The notes beneath the pieces are model-generated. The model searched no databases. It was not told the origin of the DNA and saw only the letters and a list, made by a program, of their open reading frames with translations. A DNA stretch of 64,000 nucleotides, from positions 30,951,362 to 31,015,361 of the forward strand of contig OY743170.1 of assembly GCA_963555705.1 (NCBI GenBank), read 5' to 3'. The translations under genes and the position numbers were made by a program. Shown in pieces: positions 36,732 to 48,200 of this stretch. This DNA is from Ligustrum vulgare. Its lineage: Eukaryota > Streptophyta > Magnoliopsida > Lamiales > Oleaceae. Each line of letters begins with the position of its first letter. Positions within the stretch are counted from its first letter, which is position 1.

Positions 36732-37990
36732 AAATGCCTTGAACGTGCACAAACATTATATTCCCTCTTTCTCTTCATCTCCATCTCCTCTTGAATTTCC
36801 AATCCAACTCAAAAAGCATTGGTCTTGCATCATCTTGTCCATTTTCTTCATCTTCTTTGTCTTCTTTTTCAGAGTTTCCTTCGTACATGGCCACCAAATC
36901 AAGAAGTTCCTTGCATTTCTTCTTCATGATGGAAAGCTCAGTGTTCAGGACTCCATTTTTATTCTTCAGCCTTTTGTTTTCGTCGACGAGAAAGAAGAGT
37001 TTTTGGCTGGATCGAGGGCTTCTATATGTATGATATGAATGAAGAAAAGATTGGACAAAAAAGATAAAATATCTTAAGGTACAGTTGTCAATTAGTGTTG
37101 CAAAAATAGAAAAACTTCTCAGTGTGAAAGCAATGACAAAAAATGAACAGTATGTGTCATATTAACTCTTTTAGAGCTTGTTTGGTAATTGTTAAATTTT
37201 TACCACAACTTTTCAAATTCAATCTCAACCATCCATTCTTAGTCAAATCCACCATTTTTGATTTTTCAAATAATTTTAAACCATACATCCATAAAAAAAT
37301 CAAAAAAACTACGAAAATCAAAATTTTTCACATTATCAAACAAGCTCTTAATGTAGTAGGATAAAGATAAGTAGAGTGAAGAATATGAAAGAACAGAAAT
37401 TCAAGTCAAACTATTTGATTTTAAGGGTGCAATTATTATTATTATTATTTTTATTTTTATTTTTTTCCCCCTGTTTGACCATGTTTTATCGTTTGATTGG
37501 ATAATATTATAATAACATATTTATTTATCAACCTTGTTATATAGTCATTGTAATCTAATGATAATTGACTGCTTCATTTTTATGTCCCATTTTTTGCTTT
37601 ATAAAAATGGGGTCTGCAATTAATCTTAATATTAGATTAAGCCTCTATTTGGAAAATTATTTATAAACATGTTTTTTAACAACACATTTTCTCGAATCAT
37701 TTTTTAACAATACACATTTTTTATCTCCACTTTTATGTCACATTTTACTTGGAAAACATCATATTTTTTAAAACATATATTATAAAAGAAATTTACATAT
37801 TTTACCTCAAAAACATCACATTCTAAATTTGCGTCAAGAATTTCCAATTAATAAAATATATTATAATAGGAATTTACTTTTTATATGACAAAAATTAAAA
37901 CTGTTATTTTGTTTTTCATTATAATATTTTAAATAAAAAGAAAAAAAAATAAAGTTAATTAGAGTAAGATGTCTATATGAGATGATTACA
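36732..37990 (-). pseudogene. Partial duplicate of the HSFB3-like gene
   Basis: 36732-36990 is nearly the same as the 3' part of HSFB3-like exon 2 (about 40390-40648), including the Asp/Glu-rich, MLFGV and KKRKR coding region. 37427-37990 matches the gene's intron (about 41293-41885). Order and orientation are kept. The middle of exon 2, and all of exon 1 with the DNA-binding domain, are absent. The CACTA terminus at 36731 cuts it before the original stop codon, and a Tourist MITE lies in the gap between the two blocks. It cannot make an HSF. Confidence 0.85.
37174..37347. mobile_element. Tourist-like MITE (174 bp)
   Basis: Inverted ends GAGCTTGTTTGGTAAT and ATTATCAAACAAGCTC, with TTA duplications at 37171-37173 and 37348-37350. 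It lies in the partial HSFB3 duplicate and is absent from the parental gene, so it arrived after the duplication. Confidence 0.9.
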
Positions 37991-38338
37991 TATTATTTAC
38001 CTCAAGACAATTTTTTCTCTTTTATCAATTTATTTACCATATTGTTTCAAGTTCGTATCAAACATATTCAACCACGGAAGGAAAAATCAAATACCAAATG
38101 AAAATGATTTTGATTTACCTCATGCTCAACATTTCATGTGTTTTTGTGTAAATAGCCAAAACTAAATGCATACTTATATCAAGACATACTCAACACATTG
38201 TGACTATAAATTGCAGAAGCCCAAATCCCATATGATCAAACAATACATACAATTTTTGCATTTCTCATGTATTATCACAACTTTTGCTTTTCTCTAAAAT
38301 TCCAAGATGCTTCTACTTATGTATTTTCTAAACATTTA

Positions 38339-38840
38339 GGGGCCGTTCTCTTTGTATTTCGATTTTGAATTTTGAGTTTTAGATTTTGTTTTGAATTTTG
38401 GATTTTGGTTGTTTGTTTTGGGATTGCTGAAAACATGTTCTCTTTATGATTTTGGAAAACTGTTTTCAAAAATAGAAAACTGAAAAATGGGTTTACTTTG
38501 TAATTTTCTGATATATTTATTTTCTGATATTTTGTATGTAAAAAATAGTTAATTTGTTGAATTACATTAATTTTAATATCAATAAATCAGTTAGTTCTCT
38601 ATGTCAATAAATTCATCATTAATATTGTTTCAGTTAAACAAAAATCCAACCTCGTACCAATAAAATCTTAACATGAATCTATATGTAATGGCAAAATAAC
38701 ATAGGAGCTTCAAGTGAAGGAAGTGTCTCACATCTACAAAAATAAAAAAAAAAAATAAAAAAAAAAAAATCTTAACATGGATCTATATATAATGACAAAA
38801 TAATATAAAAACTTCAAGTGGAGAAAGTCTCTCACATTCA

Positions 38841-38876
<36 letters not shown>

Positions 38877-39211
38877 ACATGGATCTATATATAAATATAA
38901 TGATAAAATAATATAAGAACTTCAAGTGAAGAAAGTGTCTCACATTTAAAAAATATATATATATATTAATATGGATCTATATATAATGACAAAATAATAT
39001 AAGAGTTTCAAGTGAAGAAAGTGTCTCACATTTACAAAAAAAAAAAAAAAAAAAAAAGTCCAAAACGCAATAAACTCGTTTTGAGTTTCCTTTGTGTTTT
39101 TTGTTTGTTTTGGAAAACGAATTTTTGAAAATGGGCAAAGTGAACGCATTTTCGATATTTTCGAAAATCGAAAACTCAAAATGAGCTGAAAACAGCAAAG
39201 AGAACGAGGCC
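38339..39211. mobile_element. TIR element with GGCC(TC)GTTCTCTTTG ends
   Basis: The left end GGGGCCGTTCTCTTTG and the right end CAAAGAGAACGAGGCC are inverted repeats, and A/T-rich GATTTTGAATTTTGAG-type sequence follows each inward. No clear target duplication was found, so the superfamily is open. It holds a minisatellite (38667-39059) and no gene. Confidence 0.6.
38667..39059. repeat. Minisatellite of about 95-104 bp units with poly-A linkers
   Basis: Four units start near 38667, 38771, 38873 and 38966. Each has TTAACATGGATCTATATATA, then TTCAAGTG.AGAAAGTGTCTCACAT, then a poly-A run of variable length. Unit length differs mainly by the poly-A run or a TA run. Confidence 0.85.
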
Positions 39212-39588
39212 ATATATTGCATTTTTCGGCACAAAAGAGTCAAAATTAGATAAGTCAGCATAAATGATTGATGGTGAGCAGTTCCCTATTCTATACTCTC
39301 AGTCTCCAAAGTTTTAGTCTCAAAGTTTATATTATGCACTTTATTTTTCTTTTTCTTTCTTTTCTCATCTTTTATGTATTACTTTTTCTTTAACTTTCTA
39401 AGTGACCCTTTAGAGAGTTTTAGATCGATGATTCTTAAGTCAGATGACTTTAGGGTACTAGGTTTAGAGAACCCTTACATATTTACTTGCTCGAGTCACA
39501 AAGGTAACAAAGAATCGTTAAAGATGGTTGTGAGTCTTATGTGTAAGTTCTCATTAAGTTTTCTGATTGACTTATGTAACGAGCTTTA

Positions 39589-39767
39589 GAGTTTGTTTGG
39601 TATTGTTTAAAATGAATTTTTTTTTTTAAATGAATAGTAATTTTTAGGAGAAATGATGGTTGAGATTTGGTTGAAAAGTAAAAAATTGTTGGCTTGACTT
39701 TTGATGGATAGTTGAAATTGAATACTGTAGAAATATGAGAAAATTTTAATGAAAATCAAACGGGGGC
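39589..39767. mobile_element. Tourist-like MITE (179 bp)
   Basis: The ends GAGTTTGTTTGGTA and the complement of GCCCCCGTTTGATT are imperfect inverted repeats, flanked by TTA (39586-39588 and 39768-39770). Confidence 0.7.
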
Positions 39768-40369
39768 TTAGATTGATAACTCCCAACTCAATTGAATTTA
39801 AGGTAACAGGTTTTCACGCCCTTAAAACTTACTTGCTCGAATCAAAACTCTCAAACAGAAATGTGTTCTTCGTATCAAAACATTTTCCTAGTTTAATTTA
39901 TGTGTTTGCACCCCTTTGAGGAATATTTTAACTTAAGCTTTTTTAATGCAAAAATCTCCTTTTGGGACTTTGTTTCAAGATATTTGTCTCTTACAATTTT
40001 TTATGATCCCCTTTTAATTGTTAGTATATATGAGTGAAACAGCAGCGCGAAACACTCTCTTAATCATTTCGGTAGTCTAATCTCATCCGAATTAAGTAAA
40101 CTTAATGTTTAGTAATTTCAATCAAGCCCCTTAAGTTATGGAAATAAACTTTTAGGTTGACACAATTAATGTCAACTAATTATCGTAACACTCCTTTCTC
40201 CCTATTTACTAACTATAAGAAAATAGTTGATAACGCACAATTTAATTATTGCTATGTCCTTCTTAGAGCTCATTATTTTATATTATAAGAGTACAAGATT
40301 TTCTTAAACAACTTATAGCAGCATTCCATTCAATTTTAAATTGCCTGCTATGTTTTTGCATAAAATTAT

Positions 40370-41298
40370 TTATTTGCATGACTGTGACAGAAAATGCCTT
40401 GAACTTTCACAAACATTATTTGCTCTCTTTCTTTTCTTCTCCATCTCCCCTTGAATTTGCAGTCTAACTCCAAAAAGCATTGGTCCCGCATCATCTTGTC
40501 CATTTTCTTCATCTTCTTCGTCTTCTTTTTCAGAGTTTCCTTCACACATGGCTACCAAATCAAGAAGTTCTTTGCATTTCTTCTTCATGATGGAAAGCTC
40601 AGAGTTCAGGATTCCATTTTCATTCTTCAGCCTTTTGTTTTCATCGATGAGGGTGGTGTACTCTGATGATGATGAAGTTGATGATGACCTTTGATCTTCA
40701 TCTTGTTGATCTTTGGGTGCTATCGGAACTTGCACATTGGATTGTTGCTTGTTGGACCATGCCTTTCTTCGACGTATTTCACAGAGTTGATCTTTTTCTC
40801 CCTTACGAAACATGTCGTTGCTGAATTCCCATTGACTTGTTGCAACTTTTCGGAAACCCTGTACATCCCAGTTTATCATTAAAAATCATGTTTTGACACT
40901 TGCCAAAGCACTAATCAAAATAATTCTAGTATCAATAATATTAATTCATCATACTGCAAAACCGCAAAATCGAACCGAAACCACTTTTTTGAAGTCGATG
41001 ATTTGGGTCCAAGTGTATCATTCAACGATTTGGTATTGAATCAAACCAAACTGCTTTAAAGCCTTTTGGTTCAGGTTTCAATCTTTGCAAGCTGTTTCAA
41101 ACCGTCAAACAGTGCAAAAAAATCGGAAATAAATTAATGTATATTTTACCCAATCCAAGTAAAATTATACTCGAATACCAATTAGTAATCGCAATTTTGA
41201 CATCAAAACAATCAAATTGGGTAAAGTGCTAAGCAACTACTGAACTGTATTTATCAATTGTCTATCCCTACAAGAAAAGGGACCGACGACACCATGCA

Positions 41299-41349
<51 letters not shown>

Positions 41350-42216
41350 TTTTTTCCCTGTTTGACCATGTTTTATCGTTTGATTGGATAATATTATAAT
41401 AACATATTTATTTATCAACTTTGTTATATATTCATTGTAATCTACTGATAATTGAGTGCTTCATTTTTATGTCCCATTTTTTGCTTTATAAATAAAAATG
41501 GGGTCTGCAATTAATCATAATGTTAGATTAATTAAGCTTCTGTTTGACAAATTATTTTTAAATATGTTTTCAAACAACACGTTTTCTCTAACCATTTTTT
41601 AACAATATACATTTTTTATCTCTACTTTTACGTCACATTTTTCCTCAAAAACATTATATTCTTTAAAACACATATTATAAAAGGAATCCACATATATTAT
41701 CTCAAAAATATTACATTCTAGATTTGAGCCTACAATTTCCAATTAATAAAATATATTATAATAGGAATCTACTTTTTATATGACAAAAATTAAAACTGTT
41801 ACTATTTTTTTTCATTATAATTCTTTAAATAAAATAAAATAAAAAAAGGTTAATTAGAGTATGATGGCTATATGAGATGATTACAAATTATTAACCTTAA
41901 GACTATTTTTATTATTATTTTTTTTAGGGTGTAAAATAAAAATTAGCATTTGAATAGAGAGAATTAATTAGGCACGTACGTAAGTATTGAGCTGCCTCAC
42001 AAAGCTGGAGAAGTTGCTGTGCTTGAAGAGCGTCGGAAGCAAATCTCTGGCGAACTCCGCCGGTTGCCGCACTATAAAACCCGTCCCGTTTTCATTCCAC
42101 GAAATCACTTCATCGGTGGTCGGATCCTCCACCAGCATGTAAGTTTTCAACAGAAAAGGTGGCGGCGAGGATTTCCTCACATATTCCAGCAACCCCTTGT
42201 CACTTTCAGACTCCAT
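40370..42216 (-). CDS. HSFB3: Class B heat-shock transcription factor, HSFB3-like
   Basis: Exon 1 is 42216-41980 and exon 2 is 40858-40370 (241 aa, TAA-free frame to the stop). The 1121-bp intron interrupts after NTY (residue 79), the usual HSF position inside the DNA-binding domain. The winged-helix domain (about residues 14-112) contains [34 protein letters not shown] and GFRKV...[12 protein letters not shown] heptad oligomerisation region follows (about 146-181, LIDENKRL...KELLDLV), then an acidic run (187-202), the class B repressor tetrapeptide LFGV (207-210) and a KKRKR nuclear signal (220-224). Class B HSFs lack activation motifs and act mostly as repressors or co-regulators at heat-shock elements. 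I chose the Met at 42216 rather than 42243 because [15 protein letters not shown] resembles the family start and the extra nine residues come from a TA repeat. The gene looks intact. Confidence 0.9.
41299..41346. repeat. (ATT)n microsatellite in the HSFB3-like intron
   Basis: About 16 ATT units. The partial duplicate at 37435 has a much shorter, interrupted version, so the tract has changed length since the duplication. Confidence 0.9.
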
Positions 42217-43649
42217 ATCATATATATATATAGTATTTTTCAAAGAGATATGGAAATTAAACCGAGAAAGAGGACAGATATTTTCTTGACTACGAAATTA
42301 ATTAACTAGAAGGAAGAAATTAAAATGGGTGGAGGTGGGAAGAGGTGGAGAAGAGAAGAAGGGCAGTTAGAAACTCCCAATCCCAGCAATAAAAACCCAA
42401 CACGACTCCACAGTTCATGAGAAATGCAACAAGAGCTTAATTTGCCTTTCTTTTCCCCTTCTCTCTCTCTAACAAAAGAAACGCATGTAACGCATCTTCA
42501 CCACCGGTTTATATGCTGGGACTAGGAGAGAGAGTGATATATAGAGATTACAAAGAAACTCTCTCAAATAGTATATGTACTGTATCTACATCTAGACGTG
42601 TAGAAAGTCAGCAGAATATACGTATGAACTTTAATAACTCTCTATTTGTCTCTCTTATAAAAAAAAACTCGCTTACTTTAAGCTTACACGCGTTTAAACT
42701 TGAAGTTTGAACTTCACGCTTCATGCTTCACCCGTACCGTGCTAGCTCCAGCATTGCATGACTTTTTCATGCTTAGACACGCTTAATCTTTAAGTTCGAT
42801 CTCGCCTTTTCGTCACGCTTTACATTTTTTAGAATACTGTTATTTATTGTCTTCTCTTTTTTATATATATATATATATATACACACACCGGTCAAAGAAT
42901 TATCCTTCCATTGAAGTTGTGATCTAACATTAGGGTTGTCACTAGTCCAAATTACTTGGTAAAATAAATAAAATTATAGCAATCAATTGCATACACGACT
43001 CTATATGTATATATAGGTTTAAATTACTAACTTACAAACAATATATAAATCGGAATGATCTTGTAGAAATATGTTAACCGTTTCACACGGTTATTTTTAT
43101 CAAAGTCATTAAAGTCGACGTTCTATTAACATTGATGTGAAACGAAATGGTTGACCAATTATATGCATAACAGTGTAATACTCGTGGATTGTCATGATAA
43201 TTGTTAGATAAATTGAATTGACTTGTTATAGAGTTTCTCGAAGAAATTAGTAATATTTTAATTAATGTTGGTGTGCTGCATCTTTCCAAATTCTTATTTA
43301 TTTTAGAAATATACATTAACGCGTTAATTTCATTCTAGTTTGATTTTGTCTTTCCATATGATCCACTACTTTGGATTTTTCTTTTCCCCAACTGACTTTT
43401 GTTGACTTTTACTTCCTTCTTTTGTCTATCATTTTTTCATCGACAATATTCTACATACTCACAAGATTTGGCGCGTGCAATAAAATATTAATAGTGGACT
43501 AAGAGAACCAAATTTTCATCAATTGAATTAACTAATTCCAAGAAATGGTAATTTCAAAAAATTATGGAAATTTACAGGGACTCAAAATTTTAGTTTACTA
43601 GTTATAAAATAATCGTACATGAACGATAGTTGAAGTGAACGATATCACA
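42217..43649. other. Upstream region of the HSFB3-like gene
   Basis: Contains the promoter side of the gene. A TA repeat lies right before the start codon, CTCTCTCT tracts near 42460, and an (AT)n tract at 42857-42882. No confident TATA box or heat-shock element could be fixed by eye. No gene is seen. Confidence 0.4.
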
Positions 43650-44012
43650 CATGTTTAACTTGAATATCTATGCATAGAATAGAATACTACTAACTACATG
43701 AGTCATTATGTCAATTAGTTGATTTGCACTCTTAATGTATGGGATATCTATATTTTTTGAGTCGATTGTCTTTAAGGTAGCTTCCATCAAGTTCAACATG
43801 TTTGTTCGTTGTTCGTTATCTCAAGAGCTGTTGTGTTGTCGCAAAAAGGTAAAATAAATTTGTTGTGACCAAAACCAAGTTTACTGAGAAATGTTTTCAG
43901 CCATTTAAAATCAATAGTTGCATGATGACATGATATTTTGCCTCTGAAATATAGATATTGAAATCACATTTGATTTCTTACTTCTCCAAGCAACAAGATT
44001 TCCCCAAAAAAA

Positions 44013-44078
<66 letters not shown>

Positions 44079-44423
44079 TGTTGTGAGTCTTCAATCAAAA
44101 CTTGATCCAGCAAAATTCGAATACGTGTAACCCACAATGTCCAGATACTCCCTTTTGGAGTACAAGATGCTCTTGCTTGGAGAGCACTTTAGATAAGCCA
44201 AAATATTGTTAATCGCACTCATGTGCTCACTTAGGTTATCCAAGAACTAACTCAAAACATTAACTGTGTATGACAAATCAGGTATTGTATGAGTTAAATA
44301 GATCAACTTCCTAACCAGTCTCTGATATCTCTATTTTTTTTGTAAAAACCTGATCAAGTAAGACAGTTAGACCATGGTTCACCTCATTAGGTGTGTCTAT
44401 AGGGGTACACACTGACATACAAT
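43650..44423 (-). pseudogene. Host copia element, RNase H / 3' end of pol (degraded)
   Basis: On the minus strand, pieces match the end of Ty1/copia pol: CTPIDTPNEV, YQRLVRKLIYL followed by a PDxSY-type motif, LAYLKCSPSKSILY, and further down VISISIF and PYIKSANQLIDI. Stops and frameshifts are frequent, and an (AT)n tract (44015-44076) has expanded inside the coding remnant. The upstream part of the same element continues at 55577 beyond the inserted plus-strand copia element. Confidence 0.7.
44015..44076. repeat. (AT)n microsatellite
   Basis: About 31 AT units inside the RNase H remnant of the host copia element. Confidence 0.9.
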
Positions 44424-45200
44424 TGTTGGAATTAATTGAATTGATAGGGAATTAATTGGGTTAGTAAATGTTGTATATTTAATAACATGCATGCCATGTA
44501 ATTAATTAATTGGGTAAATTGGAAAAGTTTCCAATAAAAGGCCCAATATTTTAAAAGCTCATTTTAAGTGTCTTATATATGGTAACTTGTATCCCACATA
44601 GGAAGTTTACAAGAAAAAATACTTGCTTATATATTGGAATATTATTTTAAGTTGTAATTTGATACAATTAGTCCACCTGCACCATGACCAGCCTTTGGCT
44701 AGTCACTAGTGCCTTACACGGCTAGCTTTAGCTAGCTAGCGCAAAGTGGTGCGTAGCACCACCCGTGCCCGCGACCCTGGTCCCGGCACAGTCTCGCGCA
44801 TGTCACAAAGTTCGCATTGGACGCTTTAGAGGCGCACTTTGCACGTACGCGTCGTTGCGAGGAACGTTGAGGAGCCTTAAAGTTTTCGTAATTGCAATCA
44901 TGGCTCGATGACATGGCGTTAGAAGGCTCGGTGAGTTGGCACACATGTGGATGGTGACGAGGTGTCGGTTCTACATGGCGTTTGCATAGAAAAGTGAATA
45001 GGTGCATGGGGTGGTGAATGGATACATTCATTCCAGGAATTAATTTGGACCGTTCGATCTTGATCCAATGTCTCAGGATGATCTAGACCAATTGGTGCAC
45101 CCATTCAGAAAAGGCACACACCCTTTCTAAACGACACTTCGAATACTATAAATAGGATACCCCATTTTCAATTTCTTATCTCCAAATCATATTCTAATTT

Positions 45201-45242
<42 letters not shown>

Positions 45243-45540
45243 GCTTTAACAAAAATCTGCAAACATAATTTCTGGAATTCTCTAAAAGCTCGATTTCCAT
45301 TCATTCCTAGAAGAATACAAGTCAAACTTTGGTTCGACCGAAAAGGTGGACATAGTACAATACCAACTTTGGAAGAAGCGTTGTATCTTGGGAGATAGAC
45401 ATCCTTCGATCCTGTTAGCATCTTTGCAGGCGGCGAAATCTGTCTTAAGGAGATTTGCTTCGGCATACCTTGCTTCATCTCTCTTCTACATTTCTATTTT
45501 TTTTTATCTTCCTATTATTCCCGTCACCATTTTGACAACT
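44424..45540 (+). repeat. 5' LTR of the plus-strand copia element
   Basis: Runs from TGTTGGAATTAATTG to ...TTTTGACAAC(T). Contains TATAAATAGG near 45146 (LTR TATA box) and a (CT)n tract at 45204-45236. It differs from the 3' LTR by many substitutions and lacks that LTR's 200-bp insert. Confidence 0.8.
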
Positions 45541-45675
45541 ATCTTAAGACAGACTTTATACACTATTTTGTAACGTAATTTAATTATGTGTTTTAGTGTA
45601 TTAATTTTGAATTTCTGTAATTGTGTTTTACAGAAAGATGGAAAGTGTTACGGGAAATACTATTGATACTAATGG

Positions 45676-46553
45676 TGATGAGAATCATGGCGGGCTTGAC
45701 GGAAAGAACTACAAATCAAGCCAAACAAAGCTTCAAGCATGTTCGAAGAGCTTCACATATCAAGCATTGTGAGAGTGAATAAGGTTCGACGCTAAACCAA
45801 GTGATCAAGCTAAGGACAAGCTGAGAATCGATTTGGAAACCAAGAAAATAAAAAATTATGCAGAAGCAAAGTTACGGCTGTAACCAAATATTCTCACGGC
45901 CGTAAGTCACTCTCGGGTCAAAATTAAGAATTTCAGGTTTTCAAATTTACGGCCGTAAGTTTATGGTCACGGCTGTAATCCTTAAGCAGAAGTATAGTTA
46001 CGTCCGTAAGGAATGTTGTCACGGCCGTAAATCCAGATTAACGCAAATCATACGGATTTTTATTTCCTTTTTTATATTTTAATTCCTTTTTCCTATTTTA
46101 GTATTTTAGGAGTCTATTTTGATAGATTTTATTTATTCCCTAATTGATTAGATTTTATTTAGTTTCCTAAGTAGACTAGGATTTTTATTCTGTTTGCCTA
46201 TATAAAGGCGTCTTCATTGTAATATTAAGGAACTTTGATTGAATGAAAATTGTGTTGAGTTATTTCTCTCCCAAATATTGTTCTTGATTGAACACCTTCG
46301 AACTTATCAAATATTGTGAGATATTTGTGGCATTCACCAAATTGAACTTATCAAGGATCTGGACATTCCATGTGGCGTTCACCCCATTATGGTTCTTGTT
46401 TCCGCATCGTAACGGGTCTCGGGTTTAATATACCCCTGGTTCTTGCGTCGTGAGGCTCGGGTCGTAGTGTTACCGTCCGTTCCAACCTGAATTCGGAACT
46501 TTCCCGGCGTTAATTTCGCGTGTTCGTCGTGACCCCCTCCCGGGATCACATCA
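45676..46553 (+). mobile_element. Family L solo LTR with AATGG target duplication
   Basis: This 878-bp LTR starts TGATGAGAATCATGGCGGG and ends CCCGGGATCACATCA. The 5 bases on either side are both AATGG (45671-45675 and 46554-46558), so this is a complete integration later reduced to one LTR. It is close to the LTR at 61980-62785. TATA box TATATAAAG is at 46199-46207, and three palindrome pairs lie at 45872-46030. Confidence 0.9.
45872..46030 (+). promoter_or_regulatory. Three palindrome pairs upstream of the solo-LTR TATA box
   Basis: Sites start at 45872/45894, 45947/45967 and 45998/46019, with spacings of 22, 20 and 21 bp. Several carry a single C-to-T change in the CGGCCG core (CGGCTG), as expected from decay of methylated CG. 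The TATA box follows 169 bp after the last site. Confidence 0.6.
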
Positions 46554-47399
46554 AATGGACAGAGCTCTATATCCCATAATGCAATTGGATAGAGTTTTGA
46601 GTCCAATCAATTTGTCATGTCGCCTGCATCTCAATATGAAAAGCTGGAAAAATTCAATGGTACAAATTTCAAACGTTGGCAACAAAAGATGTTATTTTAT
46701 CTGACAATGTTGAAACTGGTCAAGTTATTGTGTGAAGAATGTCCTACACAAACCGAGGAGAGTGTTACTGAAAAAAACTCGCAGTTGCTATTGAAGCATG
46801 GAAACATGCAGACTTCTTATGCCACAACTACATTCTCAACGGGTTGGATAACACATTGTATAATGTGTATTGTTACTATAAGACGAATAAGGATTATGGG
46901 ATTCTATTGACAAAAAATATAAAACAGAAGATGCTAGACAAAGAAGTTTATCATCGGCAATTTTTTGGTGTTCAAGATGGTTGACAAAAAGATGGTAATG
47001 AGTCCAAGTTCAAGAAATGCAAGTTATTTTGCGTGATATTGAAGCAAAAGGCATGACGTTGTGTGAATCTTTTCAAATTGCTGCTATGATCGAAAAGTTA
47101 CCTCCATTGTGGAAAGATTTCAAAAACTATCTCATGTACAAGCGCAAGGAGATATTGATGGAGGATCTGATTGTTCAATTTCGTATTAAAGAAGACAATA
47201 GGACTGCAGAAAAGAAAAGATCCGTGCGTAACATGGAAGCAAAAGCTAACTGTAACGCCCCGAATTCTAACGTCATCCTTTAAAATCTGACTTTTCAAAT
47301 TAATAATTGGTGCATAAAATATAATTCAAATTCAAATTGCATAAGTTCATTTAAAAACTTAACGGACAACCATTCATATTTTGAATAACTTAAATAAAA

Positions 47400-47832
47400 T
47401 AAATATGTTTTCAAATCCTAAACCAAAACACTATTCAATAAAATTCATCAATAGCCATCGCCGTTTGCCTCTTCGCGAACTCCGTAATCTGCAAAAATTT
47501 GTTAAAGGAAGGCGTGAGCATTTCATAGATATACTCAGTAGGTTCGACATAATTTAAATAAACTGTATAGTAAATAACACATATACTCATGCAACTTAAG
47601 TCATAAATTCTCAATAAAATAAATAGGTTTTCAAATCCTAAACCAAAGCACTATTCAATAAAATTCATCAATAGCCACCACCGTTTGCCTCTTCGCCAAC
47701 TCCTTAATCTGCAAAAAAATTTTAAAGGAAGGCGTGAGCATTTCATAGAAATACCAGTAGGTTCGACACAATTTAAATAAAATGTATAGTAAATAACACA
47801 TATATTCATGCAACTTAAGTCATAAATTCTCC
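47400..47832. repeat. Tandem duplication of about 220 bp in the LTR-like block
   Basis: AAATCCTAAACCAAA.CACTAT and GGAAGGCGTGAGCATTTCAT recur in two adjacent copies, ending in CTTAAGTCATAAATTCTC. Divergence is a few percent. Confidence 0.85.
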
Positions 47833-47869
47833 TGCACTAAGCAAGTACTCTCATGCCTCAACGAAAGTG

Positions 47870-48200
47870 GCTGCCTCATGCACGAAGACATGTGGATTTG
47901 GGCCCGAAGGCAAGTGGGTCATGCTCAAAGACATGTGGATCTAGGCCCGAAGGCAAGTGGGCCATGTCCCAAGGCATGTGGATCTGGGCATGAAGCCAAA
48001 TGGGTCATGCCCGAAGACATGTGGATCTAGGCCCGAAGGAAAGTGGGTCATGCCCAAAGTCATGTGGTTCTGGGCCGAAGGAAAGTGGGTCATGCCTGAA
48101 GACATGTGAATTTGGGCCCGAATGCAAGTAGTCTCATTCCCGAAGACATGTAGATTTGGGCTCGAAGGAAAGTAGTCTCATGCCTGAAGACATGTGAATC
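47870..48200. repeat. Minisatellite of about 48 bp, seven units
   Basis: The units follow CATGCCCGAAGACATGTGGAT, then CTGGGCCCGAAGGCAAGTGG, then GT, with substitutions. Such arrays are common within long chromovirus LTRs. Confidence 0.85.

Larger units (their letters stand above)
45638..47250 (+). pseudogene. Copia gag, split by a solo LTR
   Basis: The ATG at 45638 starts MESVTGNTIDTN, then the frame is interrupted by the solo LTR (45676-46553). It resumes with the well-known gag region SQYEKLEKFNGTNFKRWQQKM (about 46620-46690), then LQVILRDIEAKGM-like sequence and MIEKLPPLWKDFKNYL up to 47250. Stops near 46910 and 46982 break it further. Copia gag normally forms the particle shell. The zinc knuckle, degraded to CFNRKKPGHLANDC, is displaced to 50420-50465 by the next insertion. 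Confidence 0.85.

Noticed and set aside
38734..39179. Phe-rich proteins on - at the poly-A minisatellite
   Set aside because: They are translations of poly-T runs in a repeat array.
42217..42243. Upstream in-frame Met of the HSFB3-like gene (42243)
   Set aside because: The nine extra residues are translated from a TA repeat, while the downstream Met fits the family start.
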